Below are positions 10,565-22,760 of a stretch of DNA of 64,000 bases, piece by piece. The stretch is from the NCBI GenBank assembly GCA_030549175.1, contig JAUKUA010000002.1, positions 1,240,001-1,304,000 on the forward strand. Reading direction: 5' to 3'. The translations under genes and the position numbers were made by a program. This stretch comes from Lasiosphaeris hirsuta. Its lineage: Eukaryota > Ascomycota > Sordariomycetes > Sordariales > Lasiosphaeriaceae. The number at the start of each line of letters is the position of its first letter. Position 1 is the stretch's first letter. The notes below the pieces were generated by a model. That model made no database searches and was not told where the DNA came from. It was given only the letters and a program-made list of their open reading frames with translations.

Positions 10565-13366
10565 CCCCAGCTCAAGAGCTCAGCGGAGTCGAGGAAATAG
10601 GGACGACAAGCACGGCGGCATTGAAACGGCAAAGACCATTATAGATGGTAATCACCCCGAGTTACCACTCCTGATCTAAAAAGCGGAGCAATACTACCGT
10701 AACCACGAGGAGAGCGGCGGCGGTGACCTAGGTGACATGGTTATCGTTGACATGCTCGGTTTCGGCGGTGATTTTGGTTGTCTATTGTTTATGTGACTAA
10801 CACCGAACCTACAATACTAGGAGGATACTTCAAGTCGATTTTTGAATACGACATAGGGCATGTATGCCTCCTTAAATATATAGTGATCCCGGAGGAAGCG
10901 AGAGAGAAGGCCCTGCTCTGCTGCGCGTCTGATGGCGATGAGATCAGGGTGATTGTGCGACTGGAGTGGTTTATCCGCCAAACTGCGAGGACTAGGCATC
11001 AATGAATTTCTAGGTAGCAAGCCGTAATGTTATTCAGGGTGCACCAGACGCGGGAAATGGAAGCGAGGTACATGTATAGTAGAGGAGGACTAAGTGTTTC
11101 GCGGTGCCCGGTGGTGCGCGCGCAATGGTTTGGATAGGCTCAATAGGACAGGGTAGGTCGAGGTGCGAAGAATGCAATCTGTTGCCAACTAACTCCGCTG
11201 CTTGTGAATGTGCTTCCCTCAAGTTAATCCCAGGAGCGTGACATGTCGATAATTGGTTTTGCAAGTACCAGGCGTGTGAGACACCGTACTGCTGTAGTGT
11301 GAGACGAATCTGGGCTTACGAAGTTCCCTCTTTTTGTTACTTCACGCACATGACTTTGCTCACCATGGCTCAGGCCCGGCTCGGTCCCTGCTCAGGATGG
11401 CTCACCATTTGCTCACCATAATTACCATTTTGAGCAGGCTGCACTACAGCATTCTGATTGCTTCAACTGTAGCCGAGTGGGCCCCGAATTGGTCCCATAT
11501 ATAATAATGGTCAAAATGGGTCCGTTCTGGCAGCCTTTGCCAATGGATCGTCATCCCAGAAGAATGACATGGCGAATGTGTAATTGACAAGAAGTGCGGC
11601 TGTGTTTGCGCAACTGTTGTGAAAATTGCGCGGCTGGTTTGTTGGGGCAGCCACCACTGCGGCGAGGAAGCTGAATCCTACTACAGATAGGTCTATAAAA
11701 GAAGGAGGTTCACCACAAGAGTAATTCATACAGGCAACATAATCACTTTTGCAACCACCGATTTCACCGAGTCGAGTGCGCCATGTTCTGACAGTAATAA
11801 AGTTCAGATAATCTCCAAGTCAGTTATAGTTATTTAGTTCGTATAGGCGACAAACTTCAACTCCCCCATTTTCAGAGTCGGCTGCCACTAGTTTGAGATA
11901 AGAGGCCACGTCTAGTAACCAAATGAATGGAGACGAAGTAATCCACATTGTGAGAGTCTCAATTTAAGGGGGTTGAGATGATTTAAATGGAGGACGTGAA
12001 TTAGGTTTTATAAGACCCCCGGGGGGTGGAAGAGAGGGGTGATCCCAGTTTTGGGTCACAGGTGGCCTAAAACTGTTCTCTCGCGACAACTTGCCATTTG
12101 AATTATACCAAGTTGGGAGCACTGTCTACTTGTCTAAACTAGGTTTGGCGGTTTCCTCGACCATATCCTTAGTAGTGCCTGAGTAGCGCCTGAGCAAGGT
12201 AGCAAGGGAGGGTGGAGATAACTAGGGTTAGCGAAGGCAACTTTTGTGTAAAACAAACAGTTCCTCTTCTCATAAAAGGTACAACATAACGGTGGCTTCG
12301 CCAAATCGCGGTGCTCGGAGAGGGTAACCCGCACCGGCTTCACTTTCGTGACCGCCAACACTTCACGGTGTAGTAGAGCACTTCATCGTGTAGTAGGCCC
12401 GCTACCGTGGTATGGCCCTCGACCGTCCAAATATCCCGAAGGACGTCGGGGACGATATAGGTAAACCAGCGGGTGGTTGGTTCAAATTGCAGGTTTTATA
12501 GGGCGAGCATGCCTTCCCGGGCCTCATCCGAGACGATTATCCCCCAATCCCAATGGGACTTTGAATAGGGAGGTAAAGTCGGAGCTTCTGAGCCTAGTGT
12601 TTCTTCTTCCCCTGGTGAAGGGCTCGAAGGAGTCAAGGTGGACGGCGAGGGTGCTGACGACCTCTGCCATGGCGGCTTTGTCGAGCTCGATGTCGGCGAG
12701 ACGGGCCGAGGTGAACTCGCTGATGGCTCCGGGTTCCGGCGACGGTTGGCCCGCGGGTAGGGGGGGGGGGGGGGTTGGCGACGGTGTCGAGGGTGCTATG
12801 GGGGACGTATGGATCCGGGTGTGGTCATTGACGAGAAAGAGGAGCGCACAAAAAAGAAAAGTCACCTCAAAGATCAATTGAGACAGCACTGTCCGCTCTT
12901 ATTCACAGTAGTGACCCAGATCACCGGGCAGATAAAGGTAGTCGCAGGCCCCCCTGTGGGGAGAGCAGAGGAATCTATTCATCATTTGATCACAGCCAAG
13001 ACCTCTTGGTTGGGATTTTTCAAGTCTTGCAGCCGATTTGAGAAACCTTGCTAAGGCGTTACGGGAGAAGACGTGAAGTCCGCGCGTAAAGATTGCACGT
13101 CCCTTTTCCCCGCTGGGTTTTTTTGTTTTGATGACTTTCTTTCGCAGTAGCAATTTGTGGGCTCCGTCCGGTCTTCTTTCCTTTTCAGGAGCTTTGTCGA
13201 GGTACTTTCGTCTAAAAACGCAGTATGAGAAATTTCAATCATTCAATAAATTGCGCACGGATTCCTCCTTTGATCAAAACTTTCTCTCTCTCTCTCTCTC
13301 TCTTGGTATCTCGAAACCCTCGAAGTGCATCGTTGCCACAGATTTCCCCAGTCCGCGAACTCCAAG
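10565..13366. other. accessory intergenic DNA with weak coding relics and tandem repeats
   Basis: No supported gene. It holds a 20-bp tandem duplication (ACTTCACGGTGTAGTAG-like) at 12358-12397, a CCCCCCGGGGGG palindrome near 12017, a G run at about 12758-12774 and a CT microsatellite at about 13280-13303. A minus-strand frame from 12889 to 12524 starts with a hydrophobic stretch and a proline-rich part. The minus strand from 12540 down to 12344 reads like decayed coding sequence with one internal stop. I cannot name either. Confidence 0.4.
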
Positions 13367-14762
13367 ATGTTAGCGCAGATCAATCACTCCAACATGGTAA
13401 GCTTCCTTTCTTTGCCTCCCTCATCTTTGACCCGCCAGGCACACAAGCACAGCGCGGTAGCTCGCATCAGAGAAGCTTCAGGTTCTAACCAGACGCTGAC
13501 ATTCACTTGCAGCTTCCTCAGGATTCCGCAGACTCCACGGCCCCTCGCGAATGGGTCGCCGTCTAAACAATCCTGGAACTTCAAAAGGCTCTCAAACCCC
13601 AGCGCCTTGCACAAATCCTTGGGTCTCTTCACTACCTCCTCGCATTCAACACCGAGGCTCAGGATTGCCACTTTCTCGTCGACCTAATCGACCGCACCAC
13701 CCTCACAAGCCGTCGCATTCGGCAACTCGGGCAGCTCATCAACCAGGACACTAACGGTGCCGTTCAGGTGGTAAGCATAGGAAATCTGCACTTCAGCGAG
13801 TATCGTTGCGGGATAATGGCTAACCCTCGGGGATTCTGCAGCATTACACTCCTGAAACAGGCGTCATGACCATCACCACCATCTCTATATCTCTCGAGAG
13901 GGCCCTCCTTGTGCAGATACTACTTTCGGTCAAGGAAAATATTACCGGAATACCTGATTTCGAGCTCAGGTCGGTTCACGGTTTCGACGTGGCCCAGTAC
14001 ATCTGTTGTATCGACTACAACAACAAACCTTACGGCTTGTTTTTGCTTGCCAACCCAGGTACCGCCGACATGGCCGCGACGTCAATCAGCTCGGCCCTTG
14101 ACGATATCACACGTAACCATCCCTCCATCGAATTGGTCGTTCGTCTTGAGCTGGGCGGCCTCGGTAGCAAGATACGTAAGGATCAGAACGGCAACATCGA
14201 GGCTTGCATTCATCGCGTTGCTGAGAAATCTCGAGTCCAAGTTTGGGTCCGCCAAAACGCCAAGTACTTCAACGACAAGGCTTCCTCGTTGGGCCATCTG
14301 CACGAAGGAGGCGAGCTCCGTCTACGCCTGCCACTCAGTGATGAGAGCGCTCAGGGCAACACCGTATCCGTCCTCAAGTTCTCAGACATTCTCGAGGTGA
14401 TTCGCGACCACTGTAAGAAGGGCGTTCCGCTCATTGGCCATCCGGACAACAAGGCGGCTCTTCAAGCCTCCGTGTTCCCGCTACACGCCTTCAACTTCGG
14501 CTTCGCAGCCCACATTACCCAGCTCCTCGGTCTGCGTGCTGCAAAGTGGAAGGGTCGCAATGTGGAATCAAAAACTCGATTTTGGTCCCTATCCGGTGGC
14601 GGCGCTCTCGCCACGCGCGGCATACCCACGGGTCTTGGTCAGATCAAGGCAGGCGGCAGCGGTCGCCTCATCCACCCTACTACTACTACTACCAGAACCA
14701 CCAGATCCCTAATGAGCCTCTTGCCGGCCCGCCGTCTTCTCGGCCGCCTTTTCCGTCGTTAG
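13367..14762 (+). CDS. hypothetical protein with a possible in-frame stop
   Basis: Not recognised. Three exons keep frame: 13367-13396, 13513-13770 and 13842-14762. The second intron has GTAAGC and TGCAG ends. Using the strong acceptor at 13512 (CTGAC branch site, TTGCAG), exon 2 contains TAA at 13564-13566. Using a weaker acceptor at 13587, the intron is 191 nt, the stop is removed and the phase is still correct. The product is then about 377 residues, ending in a low-complexity Thr and Arg-rich tail that includes a CTA microsatellite. The middle reads like a folded domain, with for example QYICCIDYNNKPYGLFLLAN. Either a real gene using the downstream acceptor or a gene recently broken by a CAA-to-TAA change. 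Confidence 0.5.
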
Positions 14763-15877
14763 ATGGGCAGCGGTTTGGAACAGGGTGTGTGTGTGGTGCT
14801 GGGGAGTTTTGCTGGGGTCGGCGCCTGACAGAAAAAAGGCGCTCGGCGTGACATCTTGGACTAGGTGCCAAACAGGAAGCTAGATGGTTATCTTAATAGA
14901 GCCGCTCTTCCCATCTACGTACGATACTTCGCCTCATCTTCTGATCCTAGCTCCTCAGCGGGACTAGACAATAACTTGCGTTTTCTGGTCTGTCGCCTCG
15001 ATCTGATGCCGCGCGGCCCGCTCTTCGGCTCTCGAGCTCAACGCATTTCCTCGGCTTCAGAAAGAAGGTCGGAAAGTCGCCGAAAAGATCGTCAAGCCGC
15101 TGCATCAGTGAGTCGGTTGGGCTACTCTGCAGTTTCAGGAGGTATGTTGACCCATTCCAAGCCACTAGTCTTTCTTCCGTGTGACATGTCGTTTTGTATC
15201 TTGTAAAATTGTTAGTAATAAGAGACTAAAATGCTAGAAAGGTAACTTACTTAAACCACAGGTCCATTTGCACCTTGTATTTATCCCTGGTATAATCTAA
15301 GATATCCCGTAGGATGGGATTGTCGTCAACATCCGTATTATTATCATTGATGCCATCCCCTCTAGCATGTCTCCTTCTCTCCTTTACCGTTTCTTCCTTA
15401 CCCATTTTCGGAGTTTGCTGCCACTAGGTTATCTGACAAATCTGGGGTAAAGCCAGGTCAGAGTGCCCACAGTTTGGATAATGGACTTAATTTACCCGTA
15501 CACCATCGAATCACGCCGTTTTGTTGGCCCGGGTATTTCGCCAGGGTCAGAAACAAGCGAGAGGATTACCAGGGTAAACCGAAATATTCGCCACAGCTCC
15601 CTCCAATCATTATCAGACAACGAACCAAGACTTCGGTGAGCAATTCGGAGTGTATGACACTTTCATGCTTGAGTATAGTTTTCATTCTCTGATCACCGGC
15701 CGAGAATAGTAGCAATATACTTTGCATCATGAAATGCATCCTTGGACCTCGGTCCACCCGATTCTCCCAAGAACATAAATATCTCCAGATCGTCCATCTC
15801 TCGTATTGTTTCAAGACTTTTTCATCCATGCTATTGAAGCCTCTGCAGAGTGTCTACATCGCCGGAGCTATTACACC
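14763..15877. other. intergenic region
   Basis: No supported gene. Frames are under 115 codons and resemble nothing known. The last 150 bp presumably carry the promoter of the small secreted protein at 15878. Confidence 0.45.
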
Positions 15878-16312
15878 ATGAAGTTGGCGTTTCCCTTCTT
15901 TCTTTTGGCACTGCCAGCCTTAGGCAACACGGCCGCCCTGGACACCCGACAAAAAGCAGACAAAGTATGTAGCGCCATAGGATCTGCCTCCATCAACTGC
16001 CGCGGCGGGCCCAGCAGAGAGTACCCTGTCGTGCGCAAGGTGCAGCCGGAGCAATCGTTTGGTGTGCGGTGTATCAAGGATGGCGAGGGGATTGATGGGG
16101 AAAAGTAAGATCCTGTTTCTGAACTTTGGTTGCTGGGTTGGGCTGACTTGTCGTTGCAGGGCGTGGGGATATATCCCGGCTTGGGACTGCTGGCTGTCGA
16201 TACGTTGGACTGATCTTGGGTGTAAGAGTAAGTGCTATTTTATGTGTGGTAATAACGAGACGAGAGATTAACCGTGCGGGCCACAGGGGCTCTTCCGACA
16301 TGTCTAGGATAG
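15878..16312 (+). CDS. small secreted protein with SH3-like domain
   Basis: Predicted 106-residue secreted protein. The N-terminus MKLAFPFFLLALPALGNTAA is a textbook signal peptide. The mature part contains the block INCRGGPSREYPVVRKVQPE, which matches the N..GP...Y.V...V pattern of bacterial-type SH3 domains in fungal secreted proteins. Further on is WDCWLSIRWTDLGCK, giving several Cys residues likely to form disulfides. Three exons, 15878-16104, 16160-16227 and 16287-16312, keep frame; the introns are GTAAGA..GCAG and GTAAGT..ACAG. Reading through the second intron would give a longer tail, but the splice signals are good and the spliced end RALPTCLG is typical. The function is unknown; effector or cell-wall roles are guesses. 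Confidence 0.75.
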
Positions 16313-16519
16313 ATTTTTGAAGTAAACTCGGAAGGGACTCAGCGTGGATAAGAGACACCAACAGTCCAAAACTAGGACATTTCAATCCGCAATAGCTACC
16401 GCCCAAAACATCAATAAATCAACATCCTAGAGATAGCTAGGGGGCGTTGTATACTACCTAGGTACCTTCTCAACAGATCTAATTACCGCTGGCAGAGCCG
16501 TAATGGCCGCATCTCCTCA

Positions 16520-17710
16520 TTACATTGCATAAAGTGATGCCTGCAACGCTGGTGACTTGGAGTCTACCACTGGGAATAATGGCCGCGGAGCCGCATTATA
16601 GTCCGTAGAAACTTCAAGCGCCACTGATTCTGCCGCCATCTCAGCAAACCGCCCTGGTTTTCGTGAATGAGGAACCTGACCCGGAAGCTCTGTCATCGCA
16701 CTCGCCCGACTCCCCGGGAATTCCCCAATATCCTCCTTCGACTTCTGTCCACCCATTCCTCCCCCCAGACTGGCGTTGGCAGAGCTGGCGGAGTGCACCA
16801 GTAGTCTTTCCCCAGTCTCGGCCTCAGCCTTCCGTTTCAGCTCTTCTTTATTCGCAGACTTCCTATAGCCAAAGCACAAGTATAGTCCCACGGCGACGAA
16901 CCCAATCAGTGCCAAACACCCAACAGCGATGCCCGCAATCATGCCCGCGTTCGTACCACTGCTGCCGCTTGAATCTCCACCGCCGCCACTGGCAGGACTG
17001 GCACTACTAGGACCAGCCGTCGTCGTTACCGTCTCATTCCTCTCCACCGTTGGGACTGCCAACCCAGCCAACCCATTCAACACATCCTGGTCGACCGCTC
17101 CCAATGGAAACGCCGCCCGAATTACCTTCATCGACATCTCGGGCCCCACCGTCGATGTTGTATACGCGACTTTATCACTTGCTGTTTTTGTTCCCGCGCC
17201 CAGCGCGAGATCGGCAGCAAACCAGATCTTCCTCGTGGTGGCGGCGACAGCAGGTAGACTAAGACATAGCCTTGACGTCGGGGCGAGGTCGTCGCGGTCG
17301 GTGCAGACCTAGTTGTTGTCGGGTCTAGAAGTGGCTGCTTTGGGACAACACCATGTTTGCGTGTGGGTTCTGGTGTACGGGGTGGGTTTTGCGGAGGGGT
17401 TGGTCAAGGTCATGGCCGTTGTGCAGGCTGGCTGGCGTGAAGCCGGCGGGGCAGGCGGTGCCGGGGTATGCTACGGTTCGATCGAGGTTGGGTTCTGTGT
17501 TTGCAAAGTTGTCAGAAGTGATGATTTTTGTGCATGCTGGCCAGCCGTGGTGAAGCAGAGAACGGAGCGGGACTGGCAGACGGCGGCGGGGTTTCCGGCC
17601 GGCGCGAAGGAAGTCGTTTGGGGCGCTAATGTGTACACCCCATTGACACTGTCTGAGAAGGTCGCTGAGGGTAGTATTGCTGTGTCGGGACTCGCCATCG
17701 TCGTTGTCAC
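16520..17710 (-). pseudogene. broken gene for a single-pass membrane protein, extracellular Cys/Thr-rich part plus cytosolic tail
   Basis: The minus strand encodes a Pezizomycotina surface-protein pattern in pieces. These are an N-terminal part starting at ATG 17710 or 17698 (GVYTLAPQTTSFAPAG), then AYPGTACPAGFTPA, a downstream part with MTLTNPSAKP, and WCCPKAATSR. Then comes the intact C-terminal frame 17149-16520 with a Gly/Ser linker and the transmembrane segment MIAGIAVGCLALIGFVAVGL, followed by RKSANKEELKRKAE and a tail. To connect them, the frame must change near 17480 and 17425, and an in-frame TAG lies near 17310. None of these fits a normal intron. The design resembles cell-wall stress sensors or mucin-like surface proteins. 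It is probably nonfunctional unless the assembly is wrong. Confidence 0.5.
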
Positions 17711-18540
17711 CTTGGCAGGTAAGGTGTTGATTAATTATGTGTTGTTTGCTCGGGATGATTGGACTCGTGCGAGCTCGGGCCACGATCATCGTCCCCCGCA
17801 TTATCCGGCAAGGCGTTGCCCGAACTGTCCGGCGTGATTTGGATGTCACCGGACATGCCATCAGATTCCGAGTCGTCTGGTATGATCTGCATGGCGATCC
17901 GCCGACGTCCGCCGCATTAGTTTCCTCATATTTACCACGTTGTGGTTGATAAAATTTGGACCTGATGGCTGTGATGAAATGGGCTTGCAATTGATGAGAC
18001 ATCAACAAAAGACTTGCAGGAAAAGCTTGCAATGTAGTTATCTATGGAGAAGAGTCAAAGGCCAGGGTTGTCCCACCTTAAATGGCCATCTTTGACTTCT
18101 CTGATTGCTCTAATACATGTGTTTTGCCTATCAAATGGTTGGCTGAAGTCTTGTGTGGTACTGGCAACGCAAGATCCCGTTTTCCTTTGAGGCCGTTTCC
18201 ACAACGCCGGGTATGGCGTTGCCTCACGGCAGTTTTTTTTTCTTTTTTTTTGGGTTGTATACGATAAGATATTTTGAGACCGTTGTTGGCCGTTGCGCTG
18301 CAAGGAAGGACCTGGCAATTGACTTGGGTGCCGTTTGCCCACAATGGCTTAGGTTTATGGCTTGCTCTCGCTTGCCCAAGTGGCCCCGACTCAAAGAACG
18401 TTTGTGAGAAAGGAGGAAGAGCTTGGCCAGCTCAAAATTTTCTCAAAGTACCAGGTCGGTGGGGAGCTCGCGCTGCGCGGCAGCGAAAGATGCCAGCTCG
18501 CGCTGCGAAGCGGTAGGCACCGTCGCCCGACGTTAAAGAG
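17711..18540. other. intergenic region
   Basis: No supported gene. A T-rich tract lies at about 18232-18250. Short frames on both strands are not recognisable. Confidence 0.45.
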
Positions 18541-21500
18541 TTAAGATAGGTCTAACATTTTTCATCACCTGTCGGGTTCGTTCCAGCCGTCTGAGCTATA
18601 ACTCTTTTCATGGCTATTTGCCCACGAAATGTGTGCCTGGCCGTCTCAGACGTCACTTCTTCCATTTCCATTTGTCGATGAGCTGTTTGTCTAGGCAGTC
18701 TGAGCCGATACTCCTTTTCGTAGCTATTTACCTACGAAATGTTCGTCTGTACTGTTACCACTTTTTCCTGGCCATTCCCATAGAACCCGAAGCCGACCTT
18801 GACGAATCTTACAAAGGTTATGGCAATAGATCGCGTAGCATTTGTATCATGGAAGAGTTATGAAACATAGTACGAGAAGTGCGCGGGGCGCGCGGAGGTA
18901 GACCCCGTGGGCAACTCACTTAGCGTGCCGTCACGAAAGTGAAGATGAGGTAAATATGTGACTACTATTTTTTTACTGATTACGTAATCTATTACCATGG
19001 GACATTATTGGTACGTTGTAAAATATGATAAAGTCTAACCCTAAATACCGAGCCTAGCCTAGAAGTATCATCTAAAATGATTTATCAGCTAATCAGCTAA
19101 CCATCTTAATGTGGCCTAAAGGGAAGAGAGAAATCCTTGAACGTAGACTTGTGATGTTTTAGTTAGTGAGAGAGTGGTTTGGACCGTAGACCTATACCTA
19201 ACGTACCTATGAGAGACTAAAGTATGAAAACAAGGTGGTAATAGTTCCTAAGAAGAGGTATATCCTCTGATAAACCTCCTAGCGTTTGTACCATAGAAGT
19301 ATAGACTTGTTTAGTATATTCCGTATTTCCGTGTTTACCTGTGTCTGATCGCCAAATTGTTATGTGATGTTACACTCCAGTACCCGTAAATGCTCTTCTT
19401 GGACCGATTGGCGTTTCGTTAAGGTTTTGACGCCGAACTGTAGTTCTTTGATACCACCTATGATCTCCTGAAATTCCGTTGACCGAATACCCGTGGTGTC
19501 GGTCTCGGCGTTGATCTCGTTTGCCGGATTCTGGTTGGTTCTATCCTAATCAGACGAGTAGGGTCGAGTCGAAACGAAAACGAGACTTACTGGAGGGGAG
19601 ACGAATATAGTATCAGAAATAAGGTTTTTTAAAGGGTTTGGGCAGTTGCCACATAAGCGTAAGAGTGGGACGTCGTTGAATGAGGGCGTCCTTGAAACAA
19701 TGGGCGGAAAGTGTAACGGGGGGGAGTAGAACATGGCTTCGACCCCGAAGCCGATCCTTATAACCTGATTTATAGCTCCCAACATTTACTTCCTATGTGT
19801 GGGAATAGTCCCCGAAGAGAGTGCTTCTATACTGGCCTCCTAACAAATGTAATAAGTGATAATTCTCCTCTCCCCCTCAGGAACATTTCTTCCTCCTCAT
19901 TCGTCTTCACTTTTGCTCCTGAAGTCCCTAGACCCGCTCCCGTTCTGATCCCCCTTTGAATTCCATTTCCTTATATAAAACTCGCCGATTTTGGAGCTCC
20001 TCTTCTCCCCTTCTCAACCCTTTAGGTTTTCGGCCCCCTCGTAACTCAGCGAAATCTCACAAGTCTTTCACAGTCTCTCCTCCCCTTCGTAAATAAGTGT
20101 AGTAGTTCCGAATTGACGCTCAGTGACATGGCTCCGATGCACTTCCTGAGACTGAATGTGATGGAGGCGATGCTTCGGGGCAGCGGTGCCCTTGCTCCCG
20201 GGGGGCCTCCGGTACTCTAAAAACTCCCCAAACGCCCCATCTAACATCCCACTGTGTAGCCGAAAGACAAACCTTCCGAGTACTTTATTCGATACCCTAC
20301 TACAGACGAACCTTCTCAAACGTAAAAATAAGAGCCTCTACGATTAAGGTTCTCGTCTATAAATATCTAGTAACTGGTCCCCCTCCCTAAAGCTACCCTC
20401 CATTCTTCATCTTTTAATTATCCCTCCCTTTAAGTACTACTTCACTCCTTATCTTTTAATCATTTCAGTCATTTCTATCATCGCGTGAAAATGTCTGAGA
20501 GCGACGGTAGTAATACTATCCTTACCCTACTAAATTTGTCTAACCTCTAGGCTAAAGGCCTACTTCGTCAGCGCATCTCGTTAAGACTTCGTCGGCTTTA
20601 TAAGTAGCAACTAAACTATTCTAGTGACGAGAAGTATCGTGAAATTCCCCTCGAAATCTCCTAGAACGATTAGGCTATATAATATACATTTACCTTAATC
20701 CCCGTTTACCATATCTTGTAAGAAACCCTAACGTATATTAGTCCTTCAATATTTAAAGCCGAGTAGCTCTAGAACGTATGGAGAAACTAACCCTCTGACG
20801 GACCCGGTAGAGAGACTGACGCTAACGATAGTAGCCTATAAGTCTCTTTTCTCGACTTTATCACTAGACATATGACATGAAGTGGCATATTTGATACGAC
20901 TACTAGAGAGGATGACACCGAGTGGTATACATACCTCAACGCCTATGGTGTTGACCCGAAAACCTAGGCTACAATCATGGATCTATTTTTTAATGATGTC
21001 CGGTTTGACCATATATGCCTAGATTGGGTGTGGGATACGATTAAGATATGTTATACTAGGCTCTAAGACATCCAGAAAGCTTCGTGAGAACGTGAGATAG
21101 AGATTTAACGTGTAGCATTATGTCCGGGACCGTCTAGAGGTAGTAAGCGGCGGTTCCATTCTAGTCTCTAGCAACAGAACATGGCTAGAATATCTGCGGA
21201 TGTTTAGAGATTATAATGTACGTGCTGCTACCGCCCATAACGTACCTAGACATATAGTTCTCTATAAAGAAATTAACCAAGCTCACATTGAAGGCATGTT
21301 TAATACAGACGGTAACATGGACTAGATCAGTAAACTTACTTCCTTACCCCTATTAGACTTTAACAATAAAGTAATGATGTACTACTTTACACCGAATTGT
21401 AAAGTCGCCAAGTACTATGTAGGCTACGTAAAGTAGCGTACTAACTACGAGTCGGTAATAATGGTTATCCTCCATATCCCAAACGCCGTTATTTAGTCCT

Positions 21501-22090
21501 TGACTAAGCTAGAAATCTAGCATCTTCACTAGCTAAGTGATAACTAGAAGCAGATGATCTGGAACTACTATAGAAATAACAATCTACCGAAACGTTTAAG
21601 GGTATATAAGGAGGCTACTCTCATCATTAGCTTAATTTCGTAGAAGCCTAACAACGTATATCATAGGCTCAATACTTATTAGGAGGGTATCAAGGAGAAG
21701 TACCTACTTAAGGTAAAACCTGATAGACGAAGTGGGGCTGATGATATAATCGCCACTTAGCATGTGATTTAAGGTCTGGAAAAGGGGGAGGATTAGCTTT
21801 TGGAGAACGGCGGCAAAGATATCAAAGTGTTTCCCTATCCTTACGTTACATTGGAGAGTCTTATTGCCGGGAACCGAGATTAAGTCTTGTTTGTAATTAT
21901 CTTATAGAGATCTGTTAGAGATCTTTTAATACATTACCTTTAGCTTTCCTAACATACGTTATTTTCTAACGCCGATGGGTCGTAGATATTCCCCGTGTGA
22001 TATGGCGGCATTGTCCTAGATAGACGCCACAGACCCTACAAGGCTCCCACGTATGGACAGCTGTCTGCTGTCCGTGGGTAATCAAAAAAA
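18541..22090. repeat. AT-rich, RIP-mutated repeat block
   Basis: Base composition changes to AT-rich, with many TA steps and stop codons. From 20320 to 22760 no frame of 60 codons exists on either strand, whereas genes elsewhere are GC-rich. The coding relic at 20491-21883 has TAG and TAA where Gln codons are expected, the classic product of repeat-induced point mutation (CpA to TpA). A diverged direct repeat of about 54 bp (copies at 18587-18640 and 18695-18748, both including GCTATTT and CACGAAATG or TACGAAATG) has a period of about 108 bp. A run of A at about 22085-22103 closes the block. Confidence 0.7.
20491..21883 (+). pseudogene. RIP-inactivated relic of a hypothetical protein gene
   Basis: From ATG 20491 one frame reads MSESDGSNTILTLLNLSNL and then hits TAG, with many later in-frame TAG and TAA codons. 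Farther on, parts such as NTDGNMD, SLPLLDFNNKVMMYYFTPNC, LRVYKEATLIISLISQKPN and NGGKDIKVFPYP are still readable as one protein ending near 21883. The small number of frame breaks compared with the many nonsense codons fits RIP of a once intact copy. I do not recognise the family; the ending resembles uncharacterised multi-copy fungal proteins. Confidence 0.5.
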
Positions 22091-22760
22091 AAAAAAAAAA
22101 AGTTCTTCACAGAAAGTAAGCTCGCGCAATTTTTCGTCATGCCCAGGACATTGAGCCTCCTGGACACGACATCTAGGGTCTATCTTCTCGCGAACAGGAC
22201 AACCGGTTCGGACTGCCAAGGCTGTTTAGGCGTGCCAAGAGTAATTTTTCAAGGGCCGCCATCCCGTTTCTAGCAGCAATTTCGCTGGCCAAGCCGGGCG
22301 AACAGCCTACGCGGTATTCGCAAATTTCGAAGCCACAGGCCCCTGTTGGCGATGTACCAAGCTAATGCAAGTCGGGCTAACCAGAGGATATTAGAAAACA
22401 GGGGTGATTCTGGTGTTTTCTACCGGTTGGAGACCTGAACAGGCGGTTCGCGGTCGACTGGCCCTGTTGGGGAGAACAGCGCGGAATAGGAAGAATAATA
22501 CCTATCGATCTGTTAGTATAGGGTTTACAAATCATGTGTATCTTCTACCGTAGGTGATCCTCCAAGACGTACACATGTTTTTTTGCCCTCTGGCGCTTAC
22601 TGAGTGCCTCATTTGCCTTCTGTAAGGTACGTACCTCAGCCGTTAATAAGAGGACAACCGAGTGCGCTAATGCCTGCGTCCCTTTCGCAAGCTGATCGAC
22701 AACAGCAAGAATTGGCGTTGGCGAGCTTTCCTGGTGACGGGTAATCCGGTTTTTGGTGAA
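22091..22760. other. intergenic region next to transposase relic
   Basis: Moderate GC, no frame of note. It may contain one end of the element carrying the transposase at 22761-23540, but I could not identify matching inverted ends. Confidence 0.4.

Noticed and set aside
12338..12351. 14-bp match (TCACGAAAGTGAAG) in inverted orientation to 18931-18944, considered as shared element ends
   Set aside because: Several 14-bp matches are expected by chance in 64 kb on both strands, and the flanks do not extend the similarity.
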